NCBI RefSeq assembly: GCF_003584015.1 | Contig: NZ_QXFM01000126.1 | Span: 1 to 42,235 of the forward strand | Source of the DNA: Aurantiacibacter xanthus | Lineage (GTDB): Bacteria > Pseudomonadota > Alphaproteobacteria > Sphingomonadales > Sphingomonadaceae | Reading direction: 5' to 3' | Length of the DNA: 42,235 bases | Shown here: in pieces, positions 18,737 through 26,669 of the stretch | Numbering within the stretch: position 1 is the stretch's first letter | Layout: every line of letters begins with the position of its first letter | Notes under the pieces: generated by a model | Told to the model about the DNA's origin: nothing | Seen by the model: only the letters and a program-made list of their open reading frames with translations | Database searches by the model: none | Program-made: the position numbers and the translations under genes

Positions 18737-19927
18737 ATGGACTTCACCTACACCGATGAGGAGCACAGGTTCCGCCTGGAACTGCGCGCGTGGCTGGCCA
18801 CCGCGCTGCCCGAAGGCTGGGGCGAAACGGTGTTCGAACCCGAGGATGAGGAAGAGCGCTATCTCTTCCGGCGCGATTGGGACAAGAAGCTGAGTTCGGG
18901 CCGCTGGGCCGGTATCAACTGGCCGGTCGAGTATGGCGGGCGCGGGGCAACGCTGGTCGAGCGCGGCATCTTTGCCGAGGAAATGGCCCGCGCCAAGGCA
19001 CCCGAAAGCCTCAACATCATCGGCCACAACCTCGCTGGCACCACGATCCTGCATCACGGCAGCCAGGCGCAGAAGGATCGCTTCCTGCCGCCGATCATCG
19101 CCAATGAGGAGTTCTGGTGTCAGGGCTTTTCCGAGCCCAATGCCGGTTCCGACCTTGCCTCGGTGCGGACCAAGGCGGTGCGCAAGGGCGACAAGTATGT
19201 CGTCAATGGTCAGAAGATCTGGACCAGCTACGCGCAGTATTCGCAATGGTGCTTTGCGCTGGTGCGGACCGATCCCGATGCGCCCAAGCACAAGGGCCTC
19301 AGCTTCCTGCTGATCGACATGAGCAGTCCGGGCATTTCGATCCGTCCGCTGCGGCAGATTTCCGGCGAATCCGAGTTCAACGAGACCTTCTTCGAAGATG
19401 TCGAAGTGCCGGTGGAAAATCTCGTGGGGCAGGAGAACGACGGCTGGCGCATCGCCATGACGACGCTTGCCTACGAGCGCGGACCGGAAGACTGCCTTGG
19501 CCGACAGGTCCGCTTCAAGCAGGAGCTGGAAAAGCTGCTCGAAGTCTGTGCTGCCGAGCCGACCGCGAATGGGGTGCTGGCCGACGATCCGGTCGTGCGC
19601 CAGAAGCTTGGGCGCTCGATCGTCGAGGTCGAGGCGATGCGGCTGGTGGCGCTCAAGAGCTTCAGCCGTATTCTCGCCGGAGACGAGCGCGGGCCCGACG
19701 CATCGGTCATCAAGCTGTACTGGAGCCATGCCGCGCAGCGCATGAATGAGGCGGCACTCGATATCCTCGGCCCGGCGGCGGTGCTGTCCGAGGGCGATGA
19801 CGATGCCATGGCAGGCGGACGGTTCCAGACCAGCTTCCTGCAATCGAAGGCATTTTCGATCTACTCCGGTTCGTCGGAAATCCAGCGCAACATCATCGGC
19901 GAGCGCATGCTCGGGTTGCCGAGGTAG
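18737..19927 (+). CDS. Acyl-CoA dehydrogenase, probable catalytic subunit of a heteromer
   Basis: 396 aa with N-terminal helical, middle beta (GFSEPNAGSDLASVRT) and C-terminal helical domains. The Glu of the MCAD-type YEGT motif is replaced: IYSGSSEIQRNIIGERMLG. A Glu in LAYERGPED lies where isovaleryl-CoA and steroid-type dehydrogenases keep their base, so it may be catalytic (inference). A second, shorter dehydrogenase follows 14 bp later, the arrangement of alpha2-beta2 enzymes for steroid side chains. ATG at 18737 has GGGGGG upstream. It would pass electrons to EtfAB, encoded at the right end of the window. Confidence 0.9.
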   Translation: MDFTYTDEEHRFRLELRAWLATALPEGWGETVFEPEDEEERYLFRRDWDKKLSSGRWAGINWPVEYGGRGATLVERGIFAEEMARAKAPESLNIIGHNLAGTTILHHGSQAQKDRFLPPIIANEEFWCQGFSEPNAGSDLASVRTKAVRKGDKYVVNGQKIWTSYAQYSQWCFALVRTDPDAPKHKGLSFLLIDMSSPGISIRPLRQISGESEFNETFFEDVEVPVENLVGQENDGWRIAMTTLAYERGPEDCLGRQVRFKQELEKLLEVCAAEPTANGVLADDPVVRQKLGRSIVEVEAMRLVALKSFSRILAGDERGPDASVIKLYWSHAAQRMNEAALDILGPAAVLSEGDDDAMAGGRFQTSFLQSKAFSIYSGSSEIQRNIIGERMLGLPR

Positions 19928-19941
19928 GGGAGGGACCGCAG

Positions 19942-21045
19942 ATGAATTTCCTGTTCAATGAAGAGCAGACCAGTCTCGGCGAAACGGTCGGACAAGTCCT
20001 TGCCGACCATGCCGCCCTGACCGGTCCCGACCCTTCCCGCGGCAGCGACGCAGAGGTCTGGGCGGCGCTGGCAGAGCTTGGCCTGTTCTCCCTTCTGGTC
20101 GCGGAAGAGCATGGGGGCGTTGGCCTCGGTTTGGTGGACCTTGCGCCCACGATAGAGGCGCTGGGGGCAGGGCTTGCGCCGCCGCTCATTGCATCGACCC
20201 TTGTCGCCACCGAGGCGGTCAACCGGCTGGGCGATGCCGAACAGCGCGCGCAGCTGCTCCCCGGCATTGCCGCGGGCGAAACCGCCATCGCGATTGCCTC
20301 GGCCGAGCTGGGGCGCGGCAACGATCCGGTGTTTGCCGAATGCGGGCTGCATGATGGCAGGCTGACGGGCAGGAAGATCGCCGTGGCCGGGGCCGATGTC
20401 GCGCAGATGTTGCTTGTCGTCACCCGAACGCAAAGCGCGCCGGTGCTGGCGCTGGTGCCGACCGATGCGCCGGGCGTGACAATTGAGCCGCATGCGGACA
20501 TCGACCCCTCGGCGGGTCTGTGCCGGGTGACATTCGACAACGTGGCCGTCGCTTCTGCCCAATTGCTGGGCGAGGGATCGCCCGGCGCGCTCGATACGCT
20601 CATCGATCTTGGCGCCACGGCCCAGTCCGGCATGGCGATGGGAATTGCCGAGGTGATGCTGAAGCGAAGCGTCGCCTATGCCTGCGAGCGCGAGCAGTTC
20701 GGCAAGCCGATAGGTTCGTTTCAGGCGATCAAGCACCGCTGCGCCGACCTTGCGGTTGCGGTCGAGGCGGGCAAGGCGACGTCGCACTATGCCTTCTGGG
20801 CCTGTTCGGAAGATGCCGAAGATCGCGCCAGCGCGGCCTCGGCGGCCAAGGCCTATTGCGGCGAGATCGCCTGCAACGCCTGCAACGATGCGATCCAGAT
20901 CCACGGCGGCATGGGCTTCACGTGGGAACTGGGCCTGCACCGGTTCCTGCGCCGCGCGCAGGTGATCGAGCACGCCGTGGGCAGCCGCGCATGGCACTAT
21001 GAGCGCGTGGTTGCCGAGACGCTCGCTGCGCGCGAAGTGGCCTGA
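19942..21045 (+). CDS. Acyl-CoA dehydrogenase, probable partner subunit
   Basis: 367 aa, divergent member of the family. Conserved C-terminal FAD-contact motif IQIHGGMGFTWE is present, as is REQFGKPIGSFQAIKH. The C-terminus ends soon after and lacks a YEGT-type Glu. The middle-domain substrate loop is poorly conserved (SAELGRGNDPV). Pairing with the upstream gene suggests a heterotetramer with one subunit carrying the base, as in ChsE1-ChsE2-type enzymes (inference). Confidence 0.88.
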   Translation: MNFLFNEEQTSLGETVGQVLADHAALTGPDPSRGSDAEVWAALAELGLFSLLVAEEHGGVGLGLVDLAPTIEALGAGLAPPLIASTLVATEAVNRLGDAEQRAQLLPGIAAGETAIAIASAELGRGNDPVFAECGLHDGRLTGRKIAVAGADVAQMLLVVTRTQSAPVLALVPTDAPGVTIEPHADIDPSAGLCRVTFDNVAVASAQLLGEGSPGALDTLIDLGATAQSGMAMGIAEVMLKRSVAYACEREQFGKPIGSFQAIKHRCADLAVAVEAGKATSHYAFWACSEDAEDRASAASAAKAYCGEIACNACNDAIQIHGGMGFTWELGLHRFLRRAQVIEHAVGSRAWHYERVVAETLAAREVA

Positions 21046-21051
21046 TCTGCG

Positions 21052-21549
21052 ATGGACAGCAAGCTCCTGCGCGATCTGGAAATCCTGACCGGCCTGATGG
21101 AGCAGGGCGGCTGGAAAAGCCTGCGCCTCCACAGCAACGAGATCAGCGTCAACCTGTCGCCAACCCCGCAAGACGGCTTAGAACGGGCAGCCGCGCAACC
21201 GGCGGCTCCCCGGCGAGAGCCTGAGCCGCCCCCAGCGACACCGGCACCATCGCCCGCACCGATAGCGGCTCCCCCGGCATCGGCTCTGCCGAGCGCCATC
21301 GACCCGGCCTGGGCGGTGGTCAAGGCGCCCAATCTCGGCACGTTCTACCGCTCGCCGAAGCCCGGTGCGCCGAACTTCGTCGAGGTGGGGCAGCAGGTGC
21401 AGGCGGGCACCGAGCTGTGCCTGATCGAAGTGATGAAGCTGTTTACCTCGGTACGAGCGGAGCAGGCGGGCACCGTCCGCCACATCGCCGCCGCCGATGC
21501 CGAACTGGTCGAAGGCGGCCAGCCGCTGATGTATATCGAACTCGCATAA
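21052..21549 (+). CDS. accB: Biotin carboxyl carrier protein (first)
   Basis: 165 aa. N-terminal helical domain (1-40), Pro/Ala-rich hinge (45-85) and C-terminal biotinyl domain with LCLIEVMKLF; Lys129 is the biotin site. The motif has EVMKL rather than EAMKM, like AccB of acetyl-CoA carboxylase. It begins 6 bp after the dehydrogenase gene and precedes the carboxyltransferase gene by 39 bp. It would carry CO2 from the biotin carboxylase (encoded 10 kb downstream) to that enzyme. A close paralogue is at 31128. Confidence 0.9.
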   Translation: MDSKLLRDLEILTGLMEQGGWKSLRLHSNEISVNLSPTPQDGLERAAAQPAAPRREPEPPPATPAPSPAPIAAPPASALPSAIDPAWAVVKAPNLGTFYRSPKPGAPNFVEVGQQVQAGTELCLIEVMKLFTSVRAEQAGTVRHIAAADAELVEGGQPLMYIELA

Positions 21550-21588
21550 TTTACCGACCGACCAGATGGTTGGCGAGAGGAACTGACA

Positions 21589-23043
21589 ATGGCTCATGTT
21601 GAATTTCTGGACGAGACCATGCGGGATGGTCAGCAAAGCCTCTGGGGCTTGCGCATGCGTGCCGGCATGGCGCTGCCGGTCGCGCCGCTGCTCGATAAGA
21701 CGGGCTTTTCGACGATAGACCTGACGGGCGGCGGCATGCTCGACGTGCTGACCCGCTACTGTCAGGAAAACTACTGGGAAGGGCTGGACCTGCTGGTCGA
21801 AGCCATGCCCGAGACGCCTTTGCGCGCAGGGTTGCGCGCCAATGCCAATGTCACCTTCAGCGTCAGCCCGCGTGCGCTGATGGACCTGTGGGTGCGCCGT
21901 CTGTGCGCGCATGGCATCCGCTCGTTCTGGATCTACGATGTCCTCTTCGGCATGGACAACATGCTGCGGCTCGCCAAGGTCGCCAAGGAAGCCGATGCCA
22001 AGGTGGCGGGCGCGATCATGTTCGCGCTCTCGCCCGTGCATACGAACGACTACTTCGCCGACAAGGTGCGCCAGCTGGCCGCGAGCCCGGACATCGATTC
22101 CATCCTGCTTTACGACACCGCCGGTGTGCTGGAGAAGGAGCGGCTCGAAGGCTTGCTACCCAAGCTGGTGGCGCAGGCCAACGGCAAGCCGATCGAGTTC
22201 CACGCCAACAACCTGCTCGGCCTTTCGGGCAAGGCCTACTGCGATGCGGTGGATCTGGGGGTCAGCGTGCTGCACACGGCCAGCAAGCCGATGGCGAACG
22301 GTCCTTCGGTGCCCTCGACCGAGATTACCGCGCGCAATATGGAGCTGAAAGGGCACACTCACTCGCTCGACAAGAGCCTGTTCCAGCCCGTCGCCGATCA
22401 TTTCCGCGCGGTCGGCCAGTCGGCCGGGTTCCTCATCGACCAGTATGCCGAATACGACGCTTTTTCGGAACAGCACCAGATTCCGGGCGGGATGATGGGC
22501 ACGTTCAAGGCGCAGCTTGCACAGCACAACATGACCGACCGCCTGTCCGACGTGCTGGACGAGGTGGCCGCTGTCCGGCGCGATCTCGGCTATCCCGGCA
22601 TGGCGACTCCGTTCAGCCAGCTGGTGGGAATTCAGGCGGTGCTCAACATCGTCACCGGCAAGCGCTACGGCACGGTGCCCGACGAAGTCGTGCAGTACGC
22701 CGCCGGCTTCTACGGCGAGACGGTGGCCCCGGTCGACCCCGAGGTGATGGACCGGATCATGAGCTCACCGCGCGCCAGGGAGGTGCTCGACAATCCTCCC
22801 GCCGATCCCGATCTCGACGAGCTCAAGAAGCAATACGGGACCGAGGATCTCGACGAACTGATCTACCGGGCCACGGTTCCGCAGGCCGATATCGACAAGA
22901 TGCGCGCGGCAGGGCCGGTTCGGCGTGACTATCCGCTGCTGTCCTCGCCCGAGCTTGAACAGGCGCGCAAGCTGATGGAAATCGCCAGGAGCCCGGTGGT
23001 CGAAGTGAAGACGGCCGGGATGGATATCTCACTGCGCCGATAA
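21589..23043 (+). CDS. Pyruvate-carboxylase/oxaloacetate-decarboxylase-type carboxyltransferase with altered metal site
   Basis: 484 aa, DRE-TIM (HMGL-like) barrel plus the PYC/OADA C-terminal domain. FLDETMRDGQQSLWGLRMR matches the family DTTLRDGHQS motif, and EQHQIPGGM (295-302) the conserved carboxybiotin region. However, the stretch normally reading KDMAGLL, whose carbamylated Lys binds metal, is YDTAGVL (175-181) with no Lys, and the HxH pair is His205-Ala-Asn207. The Asp of the first motif remains. It may use a different metal set or act on a different substrate. No biotin domain is fused; the carrier is the upstream gene. The 3' end overlaps the convergent MFS gene by 15 bp. Confidence 0.85.
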   Translation: MAHVEFLDETMRDGQQSLWGLRMRAGMALPVAPLLDKTGFSTIDLTGGGMLDVLTRYCQENYWEGLDLLVEAMPETPLRAGLRANANVTFSVSPRALMDLWVRRLCAHGIRSFWIYDVLFGMDNMLRLAKVAKEADAKVAGAIMFALSPVHTNDYFADKVRQLAASPDIDSILLYDTAGVLEKERLEGLLPKLVAQANGKPIEFHANNLLGLSGKAYCDAVDLGVSVLHTASKPMANGPSVPSTEITARNMELKGHTHSLDKSLFQPVADHFRAVGQSAGFLIDQYAEYDAFSEQHQIPGGMMGTFKAQLAQHNMTDRLSDVLDEVAAVRRDLGYPGMATPFSQLVGIQAVLNIVTGKRYGTVPDEVVQYAAGFYGETVAPVDPEVMDRIMSSPRAREVLDNPPADPDLDELKKQYGTEDLDELIYRATVPQADIDKMRAAGPVRRDYPLLSSPELEQARKLMEIARSPVVEVKTAGMDISLRR

Positions 23044-24288
23044 GGCGAACTCGCGCTCGGCGGGGTAACGGCCGAGCGCGAGGAAACACCCCGCGCCGAG
23101 CAACAGCAGGCCAGCCGAAATGGTGAGCGGCCAGCCATAGTTGCCGAAAGTGTCATAGGCAAAGGCGAAGGCCGGAGGGGCAAGCCCCGCTCCCAGCGCG
23201 ACGAAGATGTAGAGCCGTCCGTAGATGCGGGCGAAATGGGCAAGGCCGAGATAGCGCGCGGCCAGAAATCCGAGCATGTCGAACTCCATCCCCGTGGCCA
23301 TGCCGATGACCATTGCGGCCATGGCATAGGCGACGAATTCGAGCGGCTGCTGGATCAGGAAACAGGCAATTGCCGCCGGTATGAGCACTGCCGAAGCCAC
23401 CAGCGGCGCCCAGAAGATGTCGACGAAAAAGCCGACCAGAATCCGCCCGGCGACGATCGCCAGACCGAAAAAGCCCATGATCGAGACGGCCTCGCCTTGC
23501 GACAGGCCGCTATCGGTGAGCGCCGGCACCAGATTGGGGATCAGCCCGCCGACAGCGACATAGATGCAGAACGTCGCCACGCCGATGAGCCAGAAGCGGT
23601 GGCCGCGCACGGCCGCGCCCAGGGTAAGTCCGGCTCGCGGCGGCTCTGTCTCGGGCAGGCTCCCGGCACGATGCCCACCCGTTCCGCGTGGCAGGCCCAA
23701 CAGGCACAGCGGGAGGATCAGCAGCAGGCAAAATCCGGCCAGCCAGATATAGGCTCCTTGCCATCCGCCCCATTCCAGCCCGGCAACGGCAATGCGCGGG
23801 GTGATGAAGGCGGCAAGGCCCGTGCCCGATAAGGCCACGCCAAGCGCCAGCCCGCGGCTCCTGACGAACCGGTCGGCAATGAGGAACGTCCAACTGACCG
23901 CGCCCGCTCCCGCGCCGAGCAGGGCCATCGCCGCATAGAGCAGGTAAAGCTGCCAGGCGCTGCCTGTCATGGCGGCGCAGACCAGAACCGTGCCGCCCAG
24001 TCCGACAATGCCGCCAAGGATCGATCGCCTCACGCCGAACCGCTCGACCAGCCAGCCTCCGAGTGGCCCGCCAAAGAAGCCGAGCCCGGTGCTGAAGGTG
24101 ATTGCGGCCTGGATGGTCGCCCGACTCCAGCCGAATTCCGCTTCAAGCGGTCCGGTCAGGACGCCGATCGAATAAACCGGGAGCGTGGCCGGAGAACTGG
24201 TCAGCGCCAGCGCGGTGAGGATGACCAGCGGCCAGTTGCGCCGCCATTCCCCGCCGCGCGTTTGCGCCGGCAAGCTTGCCGGGGTCAC
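23029..24288 (-). CDS. MFS transporter
   Basis: 419 aa with about 12 hydrophobic segments and the loop motif GGWLVERFGVRRSILGG between helices 2 and 3. It resembles the oxalate/formate-antiporter and monocarboxylate-porter-like branch. Likely inner-membrane carrier for the substrate or an acid intermediate of the pathway. Its start overlaps the stop of the SDR gene by 4 nt, so the two are co-translated. Confidence 0.88.
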   Translation of the reverse strand: MTPASLPAQTRGGEWRRNWPLVILTALALTSSPATLPVYSIGVLTGPLEAEFGWSRATIQAAITFSTGLGFFGGPLGGWLVERFGVRRSILGGIVGLGGTVLVCAAMTGSAWQLYLLYAAMALLGAGAGAVSWTFLIADRFVRSRGLALGVALSGTGLAAFITPRIAVAGLEWGGWQGAYIWLAGFCLLLILPLCLLGLPRGTGGHRAGSLPETEPPRAGLTLGAAVRGHRFWLIGVATFCIYVAVGGLIPNLVPALTDSGLSQGEAVSIMGFFGLAIVAGRILVGFFVDIFWAPLVASAVLIPAAIACFLIQQPLEFVAYAMAAMVIGMATGMEFDMLGFLAARYLGLAHFARIYGRLYIFVALGAGLAPPAFAFAYDTFGNYGWPLTISAGLLLLGAGCFLALGRYPAEREFALSAQ

Positions 24289-25034
24289 AGCGCGGTAAGG
24301 CCGCCGTCGATGATATATTCGCTGCCGGTGATGAAGCCGGATTCGTCGGAGGCGAGGAACACCGCAAGGTTCGACACGTCCTCGACTTCGCCGACCCGCT
24401 TGATCGGAACCGAGCCGCTGGCGACCTTGATCTGCTCGTCATCAAGCGCCGCCGTCATCATCGGGGTGCGGATATAGCCGGGGTGAACCGAGTTGGCGCG
24501 GATGTTGTGCTCGCCATACTCGATGGCCACTTGCTTGGTGATGCCGCGAACCGCGAACTTGCTGGCCGCGTAGGCGACATTGGGGGTGCCATAGATCGCC
24601 ACGATCCCGGAGATCGACGAGATGTTCACGATGGAGCCGCCACCCGCTTCGATCATCGAGGGGATCACGTGCTTGGTCCCGAGGAAAATCGCGGTCTGGT
24701 TGATCTGGCAGACCTTTTCGTAATCGCTGAGCGAGAGATCGGCGGTCTTCGCGCCCGGACCGAGGATCCCGGCATTGTTGATCAGCACATTGGCCGGGCC
24801 GAACCTCTCATGGGTCGCCTTTATCACGGCTGCCCAGTCTGCCTCGCTACCGACATCATGGCGCACGAACATGGCTCTATCGCCAAGTTCGGCTTCGAGC
24901 GCGGCACCGGCATTGGCATTGATATCGGTGAATACCGTCTTCGCACCTTCGGCGACAAAGCGGCGCGCATGTTCTGCACCCATGCCCTGAGCCGCGCCGG
25001 TGATAATTGCGACCTTACCTTCAAGCCGTCCCAT
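24285..25034 (-). CDS. Short-chain dehydrogenase/reductase (second)
   Basis: 249 aa classical SDR. TGAAQGMG (12-19), NNAG (86-89 region), Ser140, Tyr155 and Lys159 in YAASK. An Asp after the second strand (FTDIN) favours NAD. Very similar to the SDR at 27762, beginning MGRL..K.A.ITGA.QGMG. Oxidation of an alcohol on a ring, for example after the P450, is a reasonable guess. First gene of a two-gene operon with the MFS carrier; a CCGA-N7-TCGG dyad lies 16 bp upstream. Confidence 0.9.
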   Translation of the reverse strand: MGRLEGKVAIITGAAQGMGAEHARRFVAEGAKTVFTDINANAGAALEAELGDRAMFVRHDVGSEADWAAVIKATHERFGPANVLINNAGILGPGAKTADLSLSDYEKVCQINQTAIFLGTKHVIPSMIEAGGGSIVNISSISGIVAIYGTPNVAYAASKFAVRGITKQVAIEYGEHNIRANSVHPGYIRTPMMTAALDDEQIKVASGSVPIKRVGEVEDVSNLAVFLASDESGFITGSEYIIDGGLTAL

Positions 25035-25049
25035 CTCAACTCTCCCAAA

Positions 25050-25066
25050 CCGAATCTAAATCGGAA
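25050..25066. promoter_or_regulatory. Operator-like dyad ACCGA-N7-TCGGA
   Basis: CCGA (25051-25054) and TCGG (25062-25065) are inverted with a 7-nt spacer, inside a wider dyad CCCAAA (25045-25050) / TTTGGG (25071-25076). It lies between the SDR start and its promoter region. A half-matching site TCCGA-N7-TCCAT is at 25122-25138. Confidence 0.55.
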
Positions 25067-25165
25067 AATTTTGGGTGAGATTAGCGATGCTGGGGAGGAA
25101 ATCCATACCTCGGCAGGAAATCCGAAAATTTTTCCATTTTTTGGGCCGGCTGTAGGCGCCCCGAT

Positions 25166-25933
25166 TCAGGTCTGAGCGGCTTCGAGTTCCAGCATTCGGA
25201 TAATGCGCTCGGCCATTTCGACTCCGGCTTTGGTCAGGTTCTTCGGCTTGCGGTACAGCAGCCAGGTGATGATGGTCTGGTTGACGCTGCCGACGATGAG
25301 TGCGGCCGTCTCGTATTTGTTGGTGTCGCGCCTGATCCAGCCTTCCTCCATGCCCTGCTCGACCAGATGGCGGATGATCCGGGTGAAGTCGTCGATATTG
25401 GCTTGCAGCCCCGTTTCGCCAACGAATACGCTCGGCCAGATTTCCAGATAGAGCAGGCGCGCCCACTCGGAGTGCTCGCGCGCATAGTCTGCCGACATGG
25501 TCAGATAGACCAGCATCTTTTCGCGCGCCGTCATCTCCGCAGTGGTCGCATCGCGGAACGAGGCGAAGAACTCCGACAGGTGCGTCATCGGAATCTCGTA
25601 GGCGAGGTCTTCCTTGCTCGCGTAATACTCATAGAGCGTCGAGGTCGAGATGCCGGCTTCGGCGGCGATATCGGCGATGCGTGCGCGCGAGATGCCATCG
25701 CGGCCGAAAACGCGCAGGGCGGCGTTGAGGATCTGCTTTTCGGTCCGTCGGCTGCGGTCTTGCTTGCGTTCGGACTCTCTTGTCGAGCGGACGATCACGT
25801 CCTCGATCAGTCGGTCCCAGTCAGTAGCTTCCGCAGTTTTGGAAGATACGGGTTCAATACTCGCTTCGCTGGCCAATTTTTGCCCCAATTTCGGAAATTT
25901 CGTCGATTTTGCACTGTTGTGTCGACGCGTCAA
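25166..25933 (-). CDS. TetR family transcriptional regulator (second)
   Basis: Up to 255 aa. HTH domain RTEKQILNAALRVFGRDGIS then IADIAAEAGISTSTLYEYY, a clear TetR recognition helix, and a C-terminal TetR_C-like helical domain. The N-terminus before the HTH (about 60 residues) is unusually long and the TTG at 25933 has no ribosome site. A TTG at 25876 preceded by GGGG fits better and gives 236 aa, and a promoter-like TTGACG-N16-CAAAAT lies between. It is flanked on both sides by CCGA-N7-TCGG-like sites, so it is the best candidate for the regulator that reads that dyad (inference). Confidence 0.82.
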   Translation of the reverse strand: MTRRHNSAKSTKFPKLGQKLASEASIEPVSSKTAEATDWDRLIEDVIVRSTRESERKQDRSRRTEKQILNAALRVFGRDGISRARIADIAAEAGISTSTLYEYYASKEDLAYEIPMTHLSEFFASFRDATTAEMTAREKMLVYLTMSADYAREHSEWARLLYLEIWPSVFVGETGLQANIDDFTRIIRHLVEQGMEEGWIRRDTNKYETAALIVGSVNQTIITWLLYRKPKNLTKAGVEMAERIIRMLELEAAQT

Positions 25934-26056
25934 GTTTCAAGCGACTGTGCGGCCTTGATTGCGATTTGCGGCGCATATTCCGTTGCGGAGTTGGCCGGAA
26001 AAGGCGGGACGGGAGGCCCTGTGTTCCGCTACTCAATCGGCCTTTGGAAGACTTTT

Positions 26057-26107
26057 TCCGAATATTTTTCGATTTTATTTGACGCTGCGAGCCTGGCTGG
26101 ATAGACC
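26057..26107 (+). promoter_or_regulatory. Predicted promoter of the NTF2/LLM operon with upstream dyad-like site
   Basis: -35 TTGACG (26079-26084), 17-bp spacer, -10 TAGACC (26102-26107). A degenerate dyad TCCGA-ATATTTT-TCGAT (26057-26073) ends 5 bp before the -35, the same spacing as at the thiolase-like operon. The rest of the 293-bp gap 25934-26226 holds nothing else I recognise. Confidence 0.4.
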
Positions 26108-26226
26108 GAGCATCACAGAAAAGGGGCGCAAAGCCCTTGGTGGAGAGAGCTTATGATTTCAGGCTGCAAGCCCTGCTTTCGCATCGTCCCTGCCGGGCGT
26201 GTCTCGCTGATGGCGGAGGCCGGACG

Positions 26227-26604
26227 ATGACCGGTCCTGCCGAGTGTGCGAAGAGGCTGATCGACGCCTACAACAGGCAGGACTTTGAGGGGCTGCGTGC
26301 GCTCATCGTCGAAGATCTGGACTTTGCCCATTTCAATCGCGGGTTCGCCCTGAACAAGCGGGACGAACTGATCGCAACCCTCGAAGCCTTCGTTTCCGAC
26401 TATATGACGGAACGGCACTTCGAGCCGGCAGAGCGGATCACCGAACATGGCGACATGGTGGTGCTCGAATCCTGGTACGTCGGCACCACGAAGGTCGACC
26501 TGCCCGGCTTCGGCGCTGCGGGCGAGAGTTTCCGTCTCAAATTCTGCAGCGTCATGCGCTTCAACGACGAGGGCTTGCTCGTCGAATGGAAGGATTACGG
26601 CTGA
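26227..26604 (+). CDS. NTF2-like (SnoaL/epoxide-hydrolase fold) protein
   Basis: 125 aa cone-shaped NTF2 fold: N-terminal helix ECAKRLIDAYNRQDFEGLRA, then strands ending in VMRFNDEGLLVEWKDYG. The family includes SnoaL cyclases, ketosteroid isomerase and limonene-1,2-epoxide hydrolase. No family-specific catalytic triad is certain. It directly precedes an LLM monooxygenase and an SDR, an order reminiscent of the limonene pathway set (epoxide hydrolase, monooxygenase, dehydrogenase), which makes an isomerase or epoxide hydrolase role worth testing. ATG at 26227 follows GGAGG at 7 nt; an in-frame ATG at 26137 has no such site. Confidence 0.75.
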   Translation: MTGPAECAKRLIDAYNRQDFEGLRALIVEDLDFAHFNRGFALNKRDELIATLEAFVSDYMTERHFEPAERITEHGDMVVLESWYVGTTKVDLPGFGAAGESFRLKFCSVMRFNDEGLLVEWKDYG

Positions 26605-26669
26605 CCGATCGGTCGGCCCCGGCAAACAGAACACCGGACCAAACAGCATACCGGAGTGGAGAGATCGCA

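Noticed and set aside
26603-26614. Perfect 12-bp palindrome GACCGATCGGTC
   Set aside because: It overlaps the NTF2 stop codon within an operon, has no N7 spacer like the other sites, and could be chance in GC-rich DNA.
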